Source: CAYPTI01 sp964413525 [NCBI: uncultured bacterium] (GTDB taxonomy: Bacteria > T1Sed10-126). From it: a stretch of DNA of 6,488 nt. Both the position numbers and the translations under genes were made by a program. This document shows positions 5,073 to 6,488 of the stretch, piece by piece. The stretch is taken from contig CAYPTI010000083.1 in the NCBI GenBank assembly GCA_964413525.1, positions 1,452 to 7,939 of the forward strand, given 5' to 3'. The notes below the pieces were generated by a model that was given only the letters and a program-made list of their open reading frames with translations, ran no database searches and was not told where the DNA came from. How positions within the stretch are numbered: position 1 is the stretch's first letter; each line of letters opens with the position of its first letter.

Positions 5073-6353
5073 TCAGGTCAGCGTTGACTGACCGTCCATG
5101 TAGGGCCGCAGGGCGTCGGGCAGGGTGACGGTTCCGTCGGGGTTCTGGAAGTTCTCCAGCAGGGCCAGCCAGCACCGTCCCACCGCGATGCCGCTGCCGT
5201 TCAGCGTATGACAGTACTCGGCGGAGACGTCGGGATCCGGGCGGTACTGGATGCCGGCCCGGCGGGCCTGGAAGGCCTCGCAGTTGCTGCAGGACGAAAT
5301 CTCCCGGTAGCGGTCCTGGGAGGGAATCCAGACCTCCAGGTCGTAGGTGTAGGCGGCGGCGAACCCGGTGTCCCCGGAACACAGGGTCGCCTGGCGGTAG
5401 GGTAGCTCCAGGCGGTCCAGGACGCTGCGGGCGTGACCGACCAGTTCCTCCAGGGCGTCGTCGGAGTCCCCCGGTTCGGTGATCATGACCAGCTCGACTT
5501 TGTTGAACTGGTGCTGGCGCATGAGGCCCCGGGTGTCGCGACCGTGAGCCCCGGCCTCCCGCCGGAAGCAGGGGGTAAAGGCGGTCTTCTTCAGCGGCAG
5601 ATCCCCCGGATCCAGGATGCTGTCCCGGTAGAGGTTCACCAGGGTGACCTCGGAGGTTGGAATCAGGTACAGATCGTCCTCCCGGGTGGCGAACATGTCC
5701 CGTTCGAACTTGGGGAGTTGACCGGTTCCCTCCATGGTCTCGGGTCGGACCAGCACCGGCGTGTGGGTCTCCTCGTACCCGTTTTCGTCCGTCTGGAGAT
5801 CGAGCATGAAGTTGATCAGAGCCCGTTCCAGCCGGGCGCCGTTGCCGTGGTGGACGGCGAACCGGGAGCCGGAGATCGTGCGGGCCTGCTCCATGTCAAG
5901 CAGGCCCATCTCCTCGGCCAGCTCCCAGTGGGGTCGGGGTTCATAATCGAAGTCGGGGGGCTCCCCGACCACCTCCTCGATCCGGTTGTCGGATTCGTCC
6001 TCGCCCTCCGGCACGGTGTCCCGCAGGATGTTGGGCAGTTCCAGCAGAGTCCGGTGAAACGATTCCTCGATCTCGTCTCGTTCGTCCTCCTGACGCTGGA
6101 TGGTCTCCTTCAGGTCGGTCATTTCCCCGATCAGGTCCTCGGCCTCGTCGTCCCGGCCCTCCCGCTTGAGTTCGCCGATCCGTTCGGACGCTTCGTTACG
6201 ACGGTGCCGGTTGGCCTCCAGGTCTTCCAGCAGGTCCCGCCGTTGTTCGTCCAGATCCAGGGCCTTCTCCAGGGGGTCAACCGGTTCCCCCCGGGCTTCC
6301 AGGGAGCGGCGGATGGCCTCCTCCCGCTCCCGCAGGTCGCTAGGCCGAAACAT
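5073..6353 (-). CDS. serS: Seryl-tRNA synthetase
   Basis: SerS charges tRNA-Ser, and also tRNA-Sec where present, with serine. The 426-residue length is typical. The N-terminal long coiled-coil arm that grips the tRNA variable arm spans about 30-105 and is very rich in Glu, Asp and Arg. Class II motif 1 is around 176-202 (ERALINFM ... TPVLV) and the serine pocket TSE is at 233-235. Motif 2 is FRREAGAHGRDTRGLMRQHQ (263-282) and motif 3 is LNGSGIAVGRCWLALLENFQ (384-403). The family segment EISSCSNCEAFQARR is at 351-365. The start MFRPSDLRER matches the family's usual N-terminus. The start lies inside the 3' end of the upstream mutase gene (14-base overlap) and has only a weak purine stretch before it, suggesting translational coupling. 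No terminator is seen after the gene. Confidence 0.97.
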   Translation of the reverse strand: MFRPSDLREREEAIRRSLEARGEPVDPLEKALDLDEQRRDLLEDLEANRHRRNEASERIGELKREGRDDEAEDLIGEMTDLKETIQRQEDERDEIEESFHRTLLELPNILRDTVPEGEDESDNRIEEVVGEPPDFDYEPRPHWELAEEMGLLDMEQARTISGSRFAVHHGNGARLERALINFMLDLQTDENGYEETHTPVLVRPETMEGTGQLPKFERDMFATREDDLYLIPTSEVTLVNLYRDSILDPGDLPLKKTAFTPCFRREAGAHGRDTRGLMRQHQFNKVELVMITEPGDSDDALEELVGHARSVLDRLELPYRQATLCSGDTGFAAAYTYDLEVWIPSQDRYREISSCSNCEAFQARRAGIQYRPDPDVSAEYCHTLNGSGIAVGRCWLALLENFQNPDGTVTLPDALRPYMDGQSTLT

Positions 6354-6488
6354 GGGACTCGATGACCTGGGTGACGGCCTGAAGTTTTTCCTCGCAGGCT
6401 TCCTCGGTGGGGGCCTCGAGGTTAAGTCGCAGGTACGGTTCCGTATTGGACGGACGGACGTTGAACCACCAGTCCTCGTACCGGACGG
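6340..6488 (-). CDS. manB: Phosphomannomutase/phosphoglucomutase, C-terminal end (partial)
   Basis: Only the last 48 residues are inside the window; the rest lies beyond the right edge. They read EDWWFNVRPSNTEPYLRLNL (fragment residues 4-23) and then a helix, ending HVSA and a TAG stop at 6342-6340. The RPSNTEP loop is the phosphate-binding loop of domain 4 in alpha-D-phosphohexomutases. The preceding WWFN favours the phosphomannomutase/phosphoglucomutase (ManB) branch over GlmM, which usually has RPSGTEP. The enzyme interconverts hexose 6- and 1-phosphates for nucleotide-sugar and polysaccharide synthesis. Its stop lies 14 bases inside serS, so the two are likely co-transcribed. Substrate preference cannot be judged from this fragment. 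Confidence 0.85.
   Translation of the reverse strand, partial: VRYEDWWFNVRPSNTEPYLRLNLEAPTEEACEEKLQAVTQVIESHVSA

Noticed and set aside
5433-6365. 310-codon open frame on the + strand opposite serS
   Set aside because: It is an antisense mirror of serS with a repetitive Leu/Val/Gly/Gln product and no recognisable domain; serS has all its class II motifs.

Overview
The window is a GC-rich bacterial chromosomal segment, tightly packed, with eight recognisable protein-coding regions. Most proteins are rich in Asp and Glu, as in the sigma factor, the seryl-tRNA synthetase N-terminus and the small orphan protein. That bias is common in salt-adapted bacteria, but it is only suggestive. A Rex repressor beside a SigR-type sigma factor and zinc anti-sigma pair argues for a bacterium outside the usual enteric models. 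I cannot name the phylum from sequence alone. There are no tRNA or rRNA genes, CRISPR arrays, insertion sequences or phage genes.

Layout. On the + strand, 67-2159 holds a two-gene unit with an ATGA overlap: a PPC/DUF296 domain protein followed by a long-chain-type acyl-CoA synthetase. Converging on it from the - strand is cysH, an iron-sulfur type adenylylsulfate reductase (2171-2926). Its leader (about 2927-3030) carries a strong GC hairpin and a duplicated ribosome-binding-site-like element. A divergent intergenic region of about 290 bases, with an AT-rich island at about 3008-3090, separates cysH from a small + strand gene of unknown function (3219-3410). That small gene has its own repeat-rich, foldable leader.

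From 3426 to the right edge everything is on the - strand. Read in transcription order, there is the C-terminus of a phosphomannomutase/phosphoglucomutase (cut by the window edge), then serS overlapping it by 14 bases. After a 147-base gap with a good sigma-70-like promoter come an ECF sigma factor, a zinc-binding anti-sigma factor (ATGA overlap) and rex 16 bases further on.

How the genes fit together. The sigma/anti-sigma/rex cluster looks like a redox-control operon. A thiol-sensitive anti-sigma of the RsrA type would release its sigma factor on disulfide stress, while Rex reads the NADH/NAD+ ratio. The neighbouring cysH feeds reduced sulfur into cysteine and thus the thiol pool, so a regulatory link is plausible but is inference only. 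The most worthwhile items for follow-up are this operon, the two structured leaders in the 2927-3218 region, and the orphan 63-residue protein. The rest is ordinary core metabolism and translation.
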